Positions 1-10,240 are shown, counted from the stretch's first letter. The stretch is DNA of 64,000 nt from Sphingopyxis witflariensis (GCF_002205635.1 NZ_NISJ01000001.1:248001-312000); one strand, 5' to 3'. The notes: generated from the letters alone by a model not told the origin. A program made the numbers and translations.

Positions 1-283
1 CGCCGGCGTCGAGGCCAGCGACCTTGTCCGACCAGCTATCGCGCGCGGTCAGGACGAGCACCGGGAAATTGCGCTTTTCGCGGCGCCAGCGGTCGAGCAC
101 CGTCAGGCCGTCGATCTCGGGCAGCCCGAGATCGAGGATCGCGGCGTCGTAATTTTCGGTCGCACCGAGGAAATGGCCGTCCTCGCCATCGGTCGCGAGA
201 TCGACGGCATAGCCCGCCCCCTCCAGCGTTGCCTTGAGCTGCGGACCCAGCGTGGGCTCGTCTTCGACAATCAAAATCCGCAT
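1..283 (-). CDS. OmpR-type response regulator, N-terminal part (cut by window edge)
   Basis: Only the first 94 residues are inside the window. They form a receiver domain: it opens with MRILIVEDEP (acidic residues at 7-9), has the phospho-acceptor Asp51 in the stretch ILDLGLPEIDG, and the conserved Thr79 in VLTARD. The C-terminal DNA-binding half and the expected sensor kinase would lie beyond position 1. The gene follows a PepSY-domain gene on the same strand with a gap of about 117 bases, an arrangement typical of PepSY / OmpR regulator / histidine kinase operons. The output-domain class is an inference from the receiver type and the neighbour, since the effector is not visible. Confidence 0.85.
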   Translation of the reverse strand, partial: MRILIVEDEPTLGPQLKATLEGAGYAVDLATDGEDGHFLGATENYDAAILDLGLPEIDGLTVLDRWRREKRNFPVLVLTARDSWSDKVAGLDAG

Positions 284-400
284 TCGGGCACCTTTCCTAT
301 ACGGTCAGCCCAAGGGCCGGCCGCCATGTTTCGACTATGTATCAAGTCCGGACGATCATCGCAAAATGTCGTTGCGCAGAAACGTCCATGCTGGGGAGTG

Positions 401-709
401 TCAGGGCTTGCGGCCGACGATCCGGCCGCTGCGGGCGTCAACATAGACGACGACGACCTGGCTGCCATCCATGAATTTGAGGGCGTAGATCATCCGCTGC
501 GCATCGAACTGTGGCCCACCCAAATAGGTCATCTCATTATAGGGCGCGCGCGATCGCACCTCGGCGACCAGCCGATTGAGGGGGATCACCTGCCCCTGCG
601 CCGCCGCGTCGCGCAGGTTATTCTGGTCGCGGTCTCCGCGTGCTGCAACCGGAACGCCCGCTGAAAGCAGCAGAGCGGAAAGGAGCGATATGGTGAAAAT
701 GCGGATCAT
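401..709 (-). CDS. Small periplasmic PepSY-domain protein
   Basis: A 102-residue protein with a clear signal peptide (hydrophobic residues 5-22, cut near AAARG). The mature part resembles a single PepSY domain: a basic segment IPLNRLVAEVRSRAP, a Tyr-rich strand and a final YVDARSGRIVGRKP, which matches the usual PepSY ending VDAxTGxI. PepSY domains are thought to modulate proteases or sense ligands in the envelope. The gene lies directly upstream of the response regulator on the same strand, so it probably belongs to that two-component operon as an accessory sensor or target. The ligand cannot be told from the sequence. Confidence 0.75.
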   Translation of the reverse strand: MIRIFTISLLSALLLSAGVPVAARGDRDQNNLRDAAAQGQVIPLNRLVAEVRSRAPYNEMTYLGGPQFDAQRMIYALKFMDGSQVVVVYVDARSGRIVGRKP

Positions 710-784
710 GCCCGGGACCCTAATGCCAATGCATTGAATAGGCGATGAATGACCCGGTCAGCCGGGGTTTCATCACATGGACCA

Positions 785-859
785 TGGTGGGCGCGGCAGG
801 GATTGAACCTGCGACCCCACCCGTGTGAAGGGTGTGCTCTACCACTGAGCTACGCGCCC
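785..859 (-). tRNA. tRNA-Val (anticodon CAC)
   Basis: On the minus strand the sequence folds as a standard cloverleaf. The 7-bp acceptor stem is GGGCGCG with CGCGCCC, the D arm is GCTC/GAGC, the anticodon stem is CACCC/GGGTG around loop TTCACAC (anticodon CAC, reading GUG valine codons), and the T arm is GCAGG/CCTGC with loop TTCAATC. Discriminator A and an encoded CCA complete the 3' end. All stems are fully paired. Confidence 0.97.
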
Positions 860-960
860 TTTCGGATATCGCTGAACCAGCAACCTTCGAAAGTTGGACG
901 TCCATAGCCGCTGCGGCGGTGATTGCAACGGGCTTTTGCACCCGAAGCGAGAGCAGATAC

Positions 961-990
961 AAAACGGGCCACGACTTTCGTCGCGGCCCG
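961..990 (-). terminator. Terminator downstream of the HU gene
   Basis: Read on the minus strand, a strong hairpin (CGGGCCGCGAC, loop gaaa, GTCGTGGCCCG) is followed by TTTTG. It starts about 30 bases after the HU stop codon and fits an intrinsic terminator for that gene. Confidence 0.8.
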
Positions 991-1019
991 AAATGTTTTT
1001 CACCAAAAGGCGCCTGCAA

Positions 1020-1292
1020 TTAGTTGCAGGCGTCCTTCAGGGCCTTGCCGGCCTTGAACTTGGGCTGGTTTGACGCAGCGATGGTCATCGTTTCGCCGGT
1101 GCGCGGGTTGCGACCGGTCGATGCCTTGCGCTGGCTGACCGAGAACGTCCCGAAGCCGACGAGACGGACTTCGCCGCCCTTCTTCAGCGACGCGGTGATT
1201 GCGTCGAAAACGGCTTCAACCGCCTTGCTTGCATCAGCCTTGGTCAGGCCGCTCGAGTCAGCGACGGTGGCGATCAGGTCTTGTTTGTTCAT
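1020..1292 (-). CDS. hup: DNA-binding protein HU
   Basis: A 90-residue HU-family nucleoid protein. It begins MNKQDLIATVA, carries the conserved core VRLVGFGTFSVSQR and the arm signature GRNPRTGETM, and ends in the usual Lys-rich tail (FKAGKALKDA). HU binds and bends DNA as a dimer. The start at 1292 was chosen because the upstream in-frame extension lacks HU homology and 90 residues is the family length. It lies downstream of lon on the same strand, the common alphaproteobacterial order lon-hup, and is followed by tRNA-Val. The window holds a second member of this superfamily, ihfB, near its right end. Confidence 0.97.
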   Translation of the reverse strand: MNKQDLIATVADSSGLTKADASKAVEAVFDAITASLKKGGEVRLVGFGTFSVSQRKASTGRNPRTGETMTIAASNQPKFKAGKALKDACN

Positions 1293-1435
1293 GCCTAAGG
1301 AACCCCTATTATGGTTGAATGAGTGATTCATGGCCGTGCCATGGCGCGTCACTAACGCTTTTTCGCCCCACCTTGTCAAAGCAAAAAATGGCGCAAAACG
1401 GCATAAAATGACGATTTTGCGACGAAAAGCCGACG

Positions 1436-1460
1436 CGGCACCGGCCCAAAGCCTTTTGGG

Positions 1461-1469
<9 letters not shown>
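1436..1469 (-). terminator. Hairpin overlapping the lon stop codon
   Basis: An inverted repeat CGGCAC..GTGCCG with an inner CCCAAA..TTTGGG arm surrounds the lon stop codon. It has no clear T run on either strand, so it may be an attenuating or mRNA-stabilising hairpin between lon and hup rather than a full terminator. Confidence 0.45.
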
Positions 1470-3845
<2,376 letters not shown>

Positions 3846-4004
3846 TACAGCTCCTGGGCAGGCGTCCGCACCGGACGCGCCGCCCTTCTTATAGGGTCAT
3901 CTTGTCTAATATGGCGTAACCTGCCGCGCATTCAATGTCGCAATGCTGAATGGCGGCGGGGATCACGACTGTTCTCATCTCCGAAGAATATGAGAAGGAC
4001 CCGA

Positions 4005-4340
4005 TCAGAAAGGCAATTTAAAGCCCGGGGGCAGCGGCAGGCCGCTGGTCATCTTGCCCATTTCTTCGTTGCTGACCTGGTCTGCCTTTTCACGCGCATC
4101 ATTGAACGCAGCGGCGAGCAGGTCTTCGAGCATCTGCTTGTCGGCGGGGACCATCAGACTGTCGTCGATCGCGATCGCCTTGATCCGACCCTTGGCGCTG
4201 GCGCGAATCCGCACCAGACCGCCACCCGAAACGCCTTCAACCTCGATGCTGTCGAGCTTTGCCTGCGCCTCCTGCATCTGGGCCTGAACGGTCGCGGCGG
4301 CTTCCTGAGCCGCCTTCATCATGTCTTCGATCGATTTCAT
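4005..4340 (-). CDS. ybaB: YbaB/EbfC-family nucleoid-associated protein
   Basis: A 111-residue protein with the YbaB pattern: N-terminal Gln/Ala-rich helix (MMKAAQEAAATVQAQMQEAQ), then beta strands with VEGVSGGGLVRIRASAKGRI, and a C-terminal PGFKLPF tail. The family forms dimers that bind DNA and is nearly always encoded beside dnaX and recR. Here its ATG overlaps the dnaX stop by four bases (ATGA), so translation is probably coupled. recR is not found next to it in this window, which breaks the usual dnaX-ybaB-recR order. Confidence 0.95.
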   Translation of the reverse strand: MKSIEDMMKAAQEAAATVQAQMQEAQAKLDSIEVEGVSGGGLVRIRASAKGRIKAIAIDDSLMVPADKQMLEDLLAAAFNDAREKADQVSNEEMGKMTSGLPLPPGFKLPF

Positions 4341-6070
4341 GGCGCGGACTTATGACGTGTGTCGTCGCCTTCGACAAGCGTTGCGTCGGGAAAAGCTGCC
4401 AAAGCGGCCTTCACCACGGGCAATTCGCGGATGCGCTGATCATTGTCCGCGCCCTTGGCGTCCTGAACATCCTTCAGACTCGGGCGCGCCTTGCCATCGC
4501 CCGCGCGGACGTGCCAGCGGCTGCCCGTTGCGGTAAGCAACGCGTCGCCAAGGTCGCGGGCGAAACTTCCGTCGAGCGCCGGCACCGGCGCGAAGACAAG
4601 ACTTCCCGGTTCCAGCTCGACGATTCGCATATGATCATAAACATCGACCGCAAGCCGATGATTTCCCGTACTTTCGAGTAGCTGATGAATTTGCGCGACA
4701 GTGAGCGCCGAGGCAGGTGGCTCGGCGCGGGCAGGCGCAGCCACTTCAGCTTCGACGGGTGGCGGCGCTGCGGTGATAGTGGAGACTGTATCGCCCTGCC
4801 CGCCGGTCGGCGCGGGCATCGCGGCCATCGCCATCGGCACCCCGCCCGACTGGAGCAGCTTCGCCAACTCGCCCGGGTCGGGCATCGATGCGGCATAGAT
4901 GACGCGCAGCAACAGCATTTCCAGATGCTCGAGCGGATTGTTCGCGCGCAGCACCTCGTCATGCCCCTTGAGCAACAGCTGCCAAAGGCGATTGAGCGGT
5001 GCGAAGCCCAGCTTTTTCGCCCATTCGCCGATGCGTTCGCGATCCGCCTCGGCCAGTGCGGGATCGTCGTGGCGCGACACTTTGGCGAGCGTCACGGCAT
5101 GCGTGAGGTCCATCAGTCCGCGGACCATCGCGACGGGTTCGATTCCCAGCGCATATTGCGCGCGGGCTAGGTCGATCGCGGCGCCGGCGTCGCCTTCCAA
5201 TATCGTCGCCATCAGCTGCGCAATCGACGAACGATCGGACAGGCCGAGCATCGCGCGCACCTGATCGGCGCTGACTTTCCCGCCGCCATCGAGATCGGCG
5301 TGCGCAATCGCCTGGTCGAGGATCGAGAGGCCGTCGCGCACAGATCCCTCGGCGGCATTGGCGATCAGCCAGATTGCGGGCGCCTCGGCCTCGACGCCTT
5401 CCTTTTGCAGGATCGCGCTAAAATGCGCGAACAGCATGTCGGGGGTGATGCGACGAAGGTCGAAACGCTGACAGCGCGACAGCACCGTCACCGGCACCTT
5501 GTTAACCTCGGTGGTCGCGAACAGGAATTTGACGTGCGGCGGCGGCTCTTCGAGCGTTTTCAGAAGCGCATTGAAGGCGTTACGCGACAACATGTGCACT
5601 TCGTCGATGATATAGATTTTGTAGCGCGCCGACACGGCGGCATAACGCACCGCCTCGATAATCTCGCGCACGTCATCGACGCCGGTGTTCGACGCGGCGT
5701 CCATTTCGATGACGTCAATATGGCGTCCTTCGGTGATCGCACGGCACGGTTCGCACACCCCGCACGGATCGATCGTCGGCCCGCCCTGCCCGTCCGGCCC
5801 GATGCAGTTAAGCGCCTTGGCGATCAGGCGCGCGGTCGACGTCTTGCCGACCCCGCGCACCCCGGTCATCAGAAAGGCGTGCGCCAGCCGGTCGCGCGCG
5901 ATCGCATTGCCCAGCGTGCGCACCATCGCGTCCTGTCCGATGAGTTCGGCAAAGGTTTGCGGGCGGTATTTGCGGGCGAGGACGCGGTACGGGCCGCTAG
6001 ACGGCTGCGGCGCGGCATCGGGCAGGTCCATTCCCAGCATCGTGGGTTCGTCGTCGGCGGAATCGCTCAT
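4337..6070 (-). CDS. dnaX: DNA polymerase III subunit gamma/tau
   Basis: A clamp-loader ATPase of 577 residues from the chosen start (MSDSADDEP). Visible parts: the N-terminal signature VLARKYRPQTFAELIGQ (about 30-46), Walker A GVRGVGKTS (70-78), a four-cysteine zinc module including PCGVCEPC, Walker B IYIIDEVHML, and the sensor region FLFATTEVNKVP. The C-terminal third is Ala/Pro-rich and then forms a tau-type domain. An in-frame start 18 codons upstream exists, but its extension looks non-coding. No slippery heptamer for a gamma product was identified. The gene overlaps ybaB by four bases. Confidence 0.97.
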   Translation of the reverse strand: MSDSADDEPTMLGMDLPDAAPQPSSGPYRVLARKYRPQTFAELIGQDAMVRTLGNAIARDRLAHAFLMTGVRGVGKTSTARLIAKALNCIGPDGQGGPTIDPCGVCEPCRAITEGRHIDVIEMDAASNTGVDDVREIIEAVRYAAVSARYKIYIIDEVHMLSRNAFNALLKTLEEPPPHVKFLFATTEVNKVPVTVLSRCQRFDLRRITPDMLFAHFSAILQKEGVEAEAPAIWLIANAAEGSVRDGLSILDQAIAHADLDGGGKVSADQVRAMLGLSDRSSIAQLMATILEGDAGAAIDLARAQYALGIEPVAMVRGLMDLTHAVTLAKVSRHDDPALAEADRERIGEWAKKLGFAPLNRLWQLLLKGHDEVLRANNPLEHLEMLLLRVIYAASMPDPGELAKLLQSGGVPMAMAAMPAPTGGQGDTVSTITAAPPPVEAEVAAPARAEPPASALTVAQIHQLLESTGNHRLAVDVYDHMRIVELEPGSLVFAPVPALDGSFARDLGDALLTATGSRWHVRAGDGKARPSLKDVQDAKGADNDQRIRELPVVKAALAAFPDATLVEGDDTRHKSAP

Positions 6071-6113
6071 GGGCCCCGTCTTAGGGGGTCGACTTGCCTT
6101 TGTCGAAAGCAAG

Positions 6114-6578
6114 ATGCATCCCACTGCGATGTTTCGCGATCAGGAAAAACTCGACGGACTTTATGACCGCGCAGTGCGTATCATGGACGGTCTTGCCCCC
6201 GGCTTTTGCCAACCGATATTCCGCGCTCTCGCGGTTCGAAATCACAGCAACGGACAAGCCTTGCTGGCGTGCAATTTCTTGAAGGACAAGGGCCCCTGCA
6301 CGCATCCCGCCTTTGCCGCCTATTGGTACCGCAAAGCGTGGCGCAACCGCAGCGCATTGGCGGCTCAGCATATGGCGATGAACTGTTTCGCGTCCAACGA
6401 CCTGCAGGGCTACCGTCGCTGGCTGCGCCGCGCGGCGCGTCTGGGCTATGACGATGAGGCCTTCGAGTTGGGAAAATTCGCGACGCGACTCCCGCATCGA
6501 CGGCTCCGATCAATCGGGCGCCTCCGCCCCGCGTATAAACGCGACCGCAAACTGGGCCGCGATAGCGAAATGTGGTGA
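6114..6578 (+). CDS. Sel1-repeat-like protein of unknown function
   Basis: A 154-residue cytoplasmic protein from the ATG at 6114 (a second ATG at 6129 is possible). The middle has an alternating helical pattern with small residues, ACNFLKDKG, then AAYWYRKAW and YRRWLRRAARLGYDDEAFELG. This is the Sel1/TPR-like signature (AxxWYRKAAxxG). The C-terminus is strongly basic. It has no signal peptide. It starts 43 bases from the divergent dnaX start and ends next to the SRP RNA. Sel1 proteins are scaffolds for protein contacts; the partner here is unknown. Confidence 0.6.
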   Translation: MHPTAMFRDQEKLDGLYDRAVRIMDGLAPGFCQPIFRALAVRNHSNGQALLACNFLKDKGPCTHPAFAAYWYRKAWRNRSALAAQHMAMNCFASNDLQGYRRWLRRAARLGYDDEAFELGKFATRLPHRRLRSIGRLRPAYKRDRKLGRDSEMW

Positions 6579-6674
6579 GGGTGGGAGCCGGAACGACCCG
6601 CAGCGAATTCGTTGCGGCTGCTTCCTTCCGGACCTGACCGGGTTGGCGAAGACTGCGTCCGCCCGACTCCCGGG
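6578..6674 (-). ncRNA. ffs: Bacterial small SRP RNA (4.5S RNA)
   Basis: The minus strand contains the near-invariant SRP Alu-less hairpin core GGTCAGGTCCGGAAGGAAGC at about 6620-6640, with the GGAA tetraloop and flanking asymmetric internal loop. The outer arms pair (GGGAG near 6671 with CTCCC near 6582). The RNA binds Ffh and targets ribosomes making membrane proteins. The ends are approximate, set from outer-stem pairing; the size of about 97 bases fits alphaproteobacterial SRP RNAs. Confidence 0.9.
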
Positions 6675-6717
6675 GCGCATATGGCGGGGGTGAAGGCGAA
6701 ATGCAAGCGCGGTGCGG

Positions 6718-7605
6718 TCAGGGCAAATCCCTGGCCACCGCGCGCGCGACATCGGCAATCGCAGCGTTGGCGGCGTCGCCCTTAACCGCCGGCCGATCGA
6801 GATAGACGGCAATCATATATTTGGCGCCGCCAGGCTCCTCGACGAACGCGACGTCATTATAGGCGGTGCCGCACGTCCCGGTCTTGTCGCCGGACAGCCA
6901 GCCAGTGGGCAGCCCGCCGCGAATGCGCGCGAGGCCCGTCTCGCTTTCGATCAGCCAGTCGCGCAATTGTTTGCGATAGTCGCCCGTCAACCGATTGCCA
7001 TACACATAGGCGGCGGCGCTTTTGGCCATCGCCGCGGGACTGCTCGTGTCGCGCGGGTCGCCGGGGGCGTTTTCGTTGAGCTCGGGTTCGATCCGGTCGA
7101 GCCGCGTCACATCATCACCCGCCCCGCGGAGCGCTGCGGTAAAAACGGCCGGGCCGCCCATTTGCGTCAGGATCAGGTTCGCCGCAGCATTGTCGCTGAG
7201 TACCACCGCATCGCGTGCGGCGGCGCCCAGCCGTTGCTCGCCCTTGCCGTCGGCGCCGAGCAATTTTTCCGTCCCCGGCGAATGGGCAATCAGGTCGGCG
7301 CGGGTGAAGGACAACGGAGTGCGCAGCGAGACGCCATCGGCGGCGCGTTCGAGCACCTGTCCGGCGAGCAGCAGTTTGAAGGTCGAGCACATGGCAAAAC
7401 GTTCGTCGGCGCGGTGGCCGAAGAGCAGATCGCCTTGGCTATCGGTCACTGCCACGCCCAGCCGGCCGCCGCTGCGCTTTTCAATCTCCGCAATCTGTTT
7501 GAAAAGGATGACGCTATCGCCCGTTGGTTCACGCGGGCCGACTTCGGGCGATGTCGCGCAGGCTGCAACAGCCAACAGCGCAGCGACAGCAAACATCTTC
7601 TTCAT
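6718..7605 (-). CDS. Class A beta-lactamase, lipoprotein, with carbapenemase-type cysteine pair
   Basis: A 295-residue serine beta-lactamase that would hydrolyse beta-lactams in the envelope. All class A motifs are present: STFK at 74-77, SDN at 137-139, EPELN at 173-177 with the general base Glu173, and KTGT at 241-244. The signal sequence ends in a lipobox (VAAC, Cys16), so the enzyme is probably membrane-anchored. Cys73 and Cys245 flank the active serine and the KTGT motif exactly as Cys69 and Cys238 do in KPC/NMC-A/SME/GES enzymes, where they form a disulfide. The ATG shares one base with the stop of the ferredoxin gene (TGATG), so it is translated as the third gene of an iron-sulfur operon, an unusual place for a beta-lactamase. 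Whether it hydrolyses carbapenems cannot be told from sequence. Confidence 0.93.
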   Translation of the reverse strand: MKKMFAVAALLAVAACATSPEVGPREPTGDSVILFKQIAEIEKRSGGRLGVAVTDSQGDLLFGHRADERFAMCSTFKLLLAGQVLERAADGVSLRTPLSFTRADLIAHSPGTEKLLGADGKGEQRLGAAARDAVVLSDNAAANLILTQMGGPAVFTAALRGAGDDVTRLDRIEPELNENAPGDPRDTSSPAAMAKSAAAYVYGNRLTGDYRKQLRDWLIESETGLARIRGGLPTGWLSGDKTGTCGTAYNDVAFVEEPGGAKYMIAVYLDRPAVKGDAANAAIADVARAVARDLP

Positions 7606-7940
7606 CAGCGCGGCCCCTGCATGTTTCGGCTCTCCGAAGGGATATGCACGGTCAGTGCGCCCATTTCCGCGGTCAGCGATATCTGGCACGACAGGCGGCT
7701 TGTCCGGCGCACCCCGGCGGCAAGATCGAGCATATCCTCCTCCATCTCACTCGCGGGCGGCAGGCGATCGAAATCCTCTTTGGCGACGATGACATGGCAG
7801 GTCGAGCAGGCCATCTGGCCCTCACACGTCCCTTCGAGCGGCATCAGATGCGCCTGCGCGACATCGAGCAGGATGCTGCCCGGCTCGGCCTCGACTTCGG
7901 TGCGGCCCTTGCCGTCGGCGTGTACGAAGGTGACGCGCAT
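7605..7940 (-). CDS. fdx: 2Fe-2S ferredoxin (adrenodoxin/Isc type)
   Basis: A 111-residue electron carrier with the vertebrate-type ligand pattern C-x5-C-x2-C-xn-C: Cys39, Cys45, Cys48 (in CEGQMACSTCH) and Cys85. The start MRVTFVHADG was chosen because it overlaps the stop of the cysteine desulfurase by one base (TGATG) and gives the family length. It would deliver electrons for iron-sulfur assembly or to an oxygenase. The upstream neighbour supports the first role. The downstream beta-lactamase is coupled in the same way. Confidence 0.95.
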   Translation of the reverse strand: MRVTFVHADGKGRTEVEAEPGSILLDVAQAHLMPLEGTCEGQMACSTCHVIVAKEDFDRLPPASEMEEDMLDLAAGVRRTSRLSCQISLTAEMGALTVHIPSESRNMQGPR

Positions 7941-9025
7941 CAATTCACTCCCTGCAAACGTGCGGCCTGCCTGATCGCGTTCAACCCGTCGCGCAATGCT
8001 GTTTCGGACGTATAGCGCCCCCAGCCGAGACGGATCGAGGCGCGCGCATCGGTTTCGCTGACACCCATCGCGCGCAGCACATGGCTGACCTTGCCCGACC
8101 CGCTGCCGCACGCGCTGCCGAGCGAAAAGGCGACATCGCGCGCGTCGGACATCAGGCGCAGCCCGTTTACGCCCTCGCGCCGAACATTGAGATTGCCGTG
8201 ATAGCGTGAGTTCGCGGCGCCGTTGAGCGTCCATTCCGGGAGCATGTCCAAGGCGAGCGACCACAGCCGCTCGACATGTTCGGCGTCTTTCTCGAAGCGC
8301 TCGGCCGCCAGCGCCGCCGCGGCGCCGAAGCCGGCGCAGAGCGCGGGCGAGACGGTGCCCGAGCGCATCCCCTGCTCCTGTGCGCCGCCGAGCATGAAGG
8401 GCGGCAGGTCGACGCCATCCTTCACCCATAATGCGCCAATGCCCTTAGGCCCATGGATCTTGTGGGCCGAGATCGCGATCAGATCGGCGCTGCCGGGGAT
8501 CGCGACGCGGCCATAGCCCTGCACCGCGTCGCAGAGCAGCAGGCTGCTCTTCGCATGCGCGGCGGCAGCGAAATCGGCGACAGGTTGGATCGTACCGACC
8601 TCATTGTTCACCAGCATCACCGCGACAATGCCTTTTTCAGGGATCAGCGCGTCGTCAGGCGATAACGCCACCCCCTCCGCATCGACCGGCAGGATATTGG
8701 CATTCAGCTTTTCGAGGCATTGGAGCGACGCTGCATGTTCAATGCTGAGCCCCGCGACGCCGCCCGGCATCGCCTCGGCGCCGCGCAGCAGCGCCCAGTT
8801 GAGCGCCTCTGTCGCCCCCGACGTGAAGAAAACACGCCCTCCCTTGGGAAGCAGCGCCGCGACCTGATCGCGCGCGACCTCCACCGCCGCCGCCGCGGCG
8901 CGGCCCGCCTTGTGGGTGCTCGACGGGTTGGCGAAACTATCGCCCTCATTACCCATCCAGCGCAGCATCGTCTCACGCGCTTCGGGAGCGAGCGGCGTGG
9001 TGGCCTGATAGTCGAAGTAAATCAT
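7940..9025 (-). CDS. Cysteine desulfurase (NifS/IscS family)
   Basis: A 361-residue PLP-dependent class V aminotransferase that moves sulfur from cysteine to a catalytic cysteine for iron-sulfur cluster assembly. Visible are the N-terminal YFDYQATTPL, the PLP-binding lysine in ISAHKIHGPKG, and the catalytic-cysteine loop GSACGSGSGKVSHVLRAMG near 307. The loop is of the longer, IscS-like type. The gene starts the operon with fdx and the beta-lactamase. A perfect palindrome of the iron-regulator type lies 19 bases before its start codon. In alphaproteobacteria such genes often sit next to an alpha/beta hydrolase and suf genes; the hydrolase is here, the suf genes are not in view. Confidence 0.94.
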   Translation of the reverse strand: MIYFDYQATTPLAPEARETMLRWMGNEGDSFANPSSTHKAGRAAAAAVEVARDQVAALLPKGGRVFFTSGATEALNWALLRGAEAMPGGVAGLSIEHAASLQCLEKLNANILPVDAEGVALSPDDALIPEKGIVAVMLVNNEVGTIQPVADFAAAAHAKSSLLLCDAVQGYGRVAIPGSADLIAISAHKIHGPKGIGALWVKDGVDLPPFMLGGAQEQGMRSGTVSPALCAGFGAAAALAAERFEKDAEHVERLWSLALDMLPEWTLNGAANSRYHGNLNVRREGVNGLRLMSDARDVAFSLGSACGSGSGKVSHVLRAMGVSETDARASIRLGWGRYTSETALRDGLNAIRQAARLQGVN

Positions 9026-9043
9026 GGAGAGAGACGGTCCTTA

Positions 9044-9060
9044 TTGCGAGCGATTCGCAA
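9044..9060. promoter_or_regulatory. Fur-like / iron-responsive palindrome between cysteine desulfurase and hydrolase genes
   Basis: The sequence TTGCGAgcgatTCGCAA is a perfect 6-bp inverted repeat with a 5-base spacer. It resembles alphaproteobacterial Fur-type boxes (TTGCGAATnATTCGCAA-like). It is 19 bases upstream of the cysteine desulfurase start and about 105 bases upstream of the hydrolase, so it could control either direction. The identity of the regulator is inferred only from the motif. Confidence 0.55.
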
Positions 9061-9164
9061 AAGTTGCAACTTGCTACGCAATTTCTATATAGGCCGCGCC
9101 TTCGCTCCGCCACCCTGCCAAGCCCGGCGATTCGGCGGTCAGCCAAAATATAAGAGGTGCTCCC

Positions 9165-9821
9165 ATGCCCGACGTCATTTTCACCGGCCCCGAAGGCCGC
9201 CTCGAAGGCCGCTTCTCGCCGCCGCCGCGCCCGCGTGCACCGCTGGCGATGATCCTTCACCCGCATCCACAGGGCGGCGGCACGATGAACGATCGCATCA
9301 CCCAGGCGATGTACAAAAGTTTCGTCGCGCGCGGCTTTGCCGTGCTGCGCTTCAACTTTCGCGGCGTCGGCCGCAGCCAGGGCACGTTCGACAATGGCAT
9401 TGGCGAACTCTCCGATGCCGCGTCGGCGCTCGATTGGGTCCAGTCGATCCATCCCGAAGCACAGACGACGTGGATCGCGGGCTTCAGCTTTGGCGCGTGG
9501 ATCGGTATGCAGCTTTTGATGCGCCGTCCCGAAATCCGCGGCTTCCTGTCGGTTGCACCGCCGGCGAACATGTATGACTTCAGCTTCCTGGCCCCCTGCC
9601 CTTCGTCGGGCATCATCGTCGCGGGCGCGCAGGACGAAATCGTCCCGCCGAGCGCGGTGCAAAAGCTGGTCGACAAGCTTCGCACGCAAAAGGGCATCAC
9701 CATCCATCACGACGAGATCCCGCGCGCGAACCATTTCTTCGAACATGAACTGCCGCAGTTGATGAAGTCGCTCGACAATTACCTGGATATGCGGCTCGCG
9801 CCGGATTCGCCGATCCGCTGA
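9165..9821 (+). CDS. Alpha/beta hydrolase
   Basis: A 218-residue cytoplasmic hydrolase with a complete triad: nucleophile Ser108 in GFSFG, Asp157 in GAQDEIV and His190 in ANHFF. It also has the HPHPQGGG oxyanion-side segment and FNFRGVGRSQG typical of the short YdfG/COG2945 group. Members are found beside suf/isc genes in many alphaproteobacteria, and here the gene is divergent from the cysteine desulfurase. The substrate is unknown; small esters or lipids are possible. An AGGTG-type ribosome site precedes the ATG. Confidence 0.9.
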   Translation: MPDVIFTGPEGRLEGRFSPPPRPRAPLAMILHPHPQGGGTMNDRITQAMYKSFVARGFAVLRFNFRGVGRSQGTFDNGIGELSDAASALDWVQSIHPEAQTTWIAGFSFGAWIGMQLLMRRPEIRGFLSVAPPANMYDFSFLAPCPSSGIIVAGAQDEIVPPSAVQKLVDKLRTQKGITIHHDEIPRANHFFEHELPQLMKSLDNYLDMRLAPDSPIR

Positions 9822-9827
9822 CGAATG

Positions 9828-9962
9828 ATCCTCCCTGTGGCCCGGCCATGGGGAGGTGGCAGCGGCGACAGCCGCTGACGGAGGGGCTCTGACGCCAACC
9901 CCTCCACCATTCGCTTCGCGAACGGTCCCCCTCCCCACCGCTACGCGGCAGGGAGGATTTTC
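9828..9962. repeat. Large intergenic palindromic repeat
   Basis: A long imperfect inverted repeat: GATCCTCCCTG at the left pairs with CAGGGAGGATT at the right, and GGGGAGGTGG pairs with the inner CCCTCCCC arm. This is the kind of dispersed palindrome found between sphingomonad genes. It separates the hydrolase from a convergent small gene and may also end transcription in both directions. Confidence 0.65.
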
Positions 9963-9963
9963 C

Positions 9964-10128
9964 CTATTTCGTCGGTACCAGCCAGATCGCCACATTGGCG
10001 AACATCACCAGCGCCGCGACGAGCATCAGCAGCGCGCGGCGCCGGTCACCCTTGCGAAAAACAAAAGCCGCACCGCCGGTCAGGACGATACCGGTCAGCA
10101 CCAGTATAGAGATGATCGTATCGGTCAT
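9964..10128 (-). CDS. 54-residue membrane protein
   Basis: A short gene with an ATG and a clean stop. The protein starts MTDTIISILVLTGIVLTGG, has a first hydrophobic helix (about 5-24), a basic loop FRKGDRRR and a second helix (LLMLVAALVMFANVAIWLV). Two transmembrane helices with a cytoplasmic basic loop are predicted. Codon use matches the neighbours. No family was recognised. It is convergent with the hydrolase and divergent from rpiB. Confidence 0.6.
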   Translation of the reverse strand: MTDTIISILVLTGIVLTGGAAFVFRKGDRRRALLMLVAALVMFANVAIWLVPTK

Positions 10129-10240
10129 GGGGCGGCTTTATCGCCCGCGTCACAAATTTGCCACCTCGCTTATGGCCAAGTCGGGTCGCTTCGCCTAAAG
10201 GGCGCTCATCGATTCCCTTGACCCCAGCGGGAGCCGCACC

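Noticed and set aside
720-1019. Frame across tRNA-Val
   Set aside because: It reads through the tRNA gene and has no protein features.
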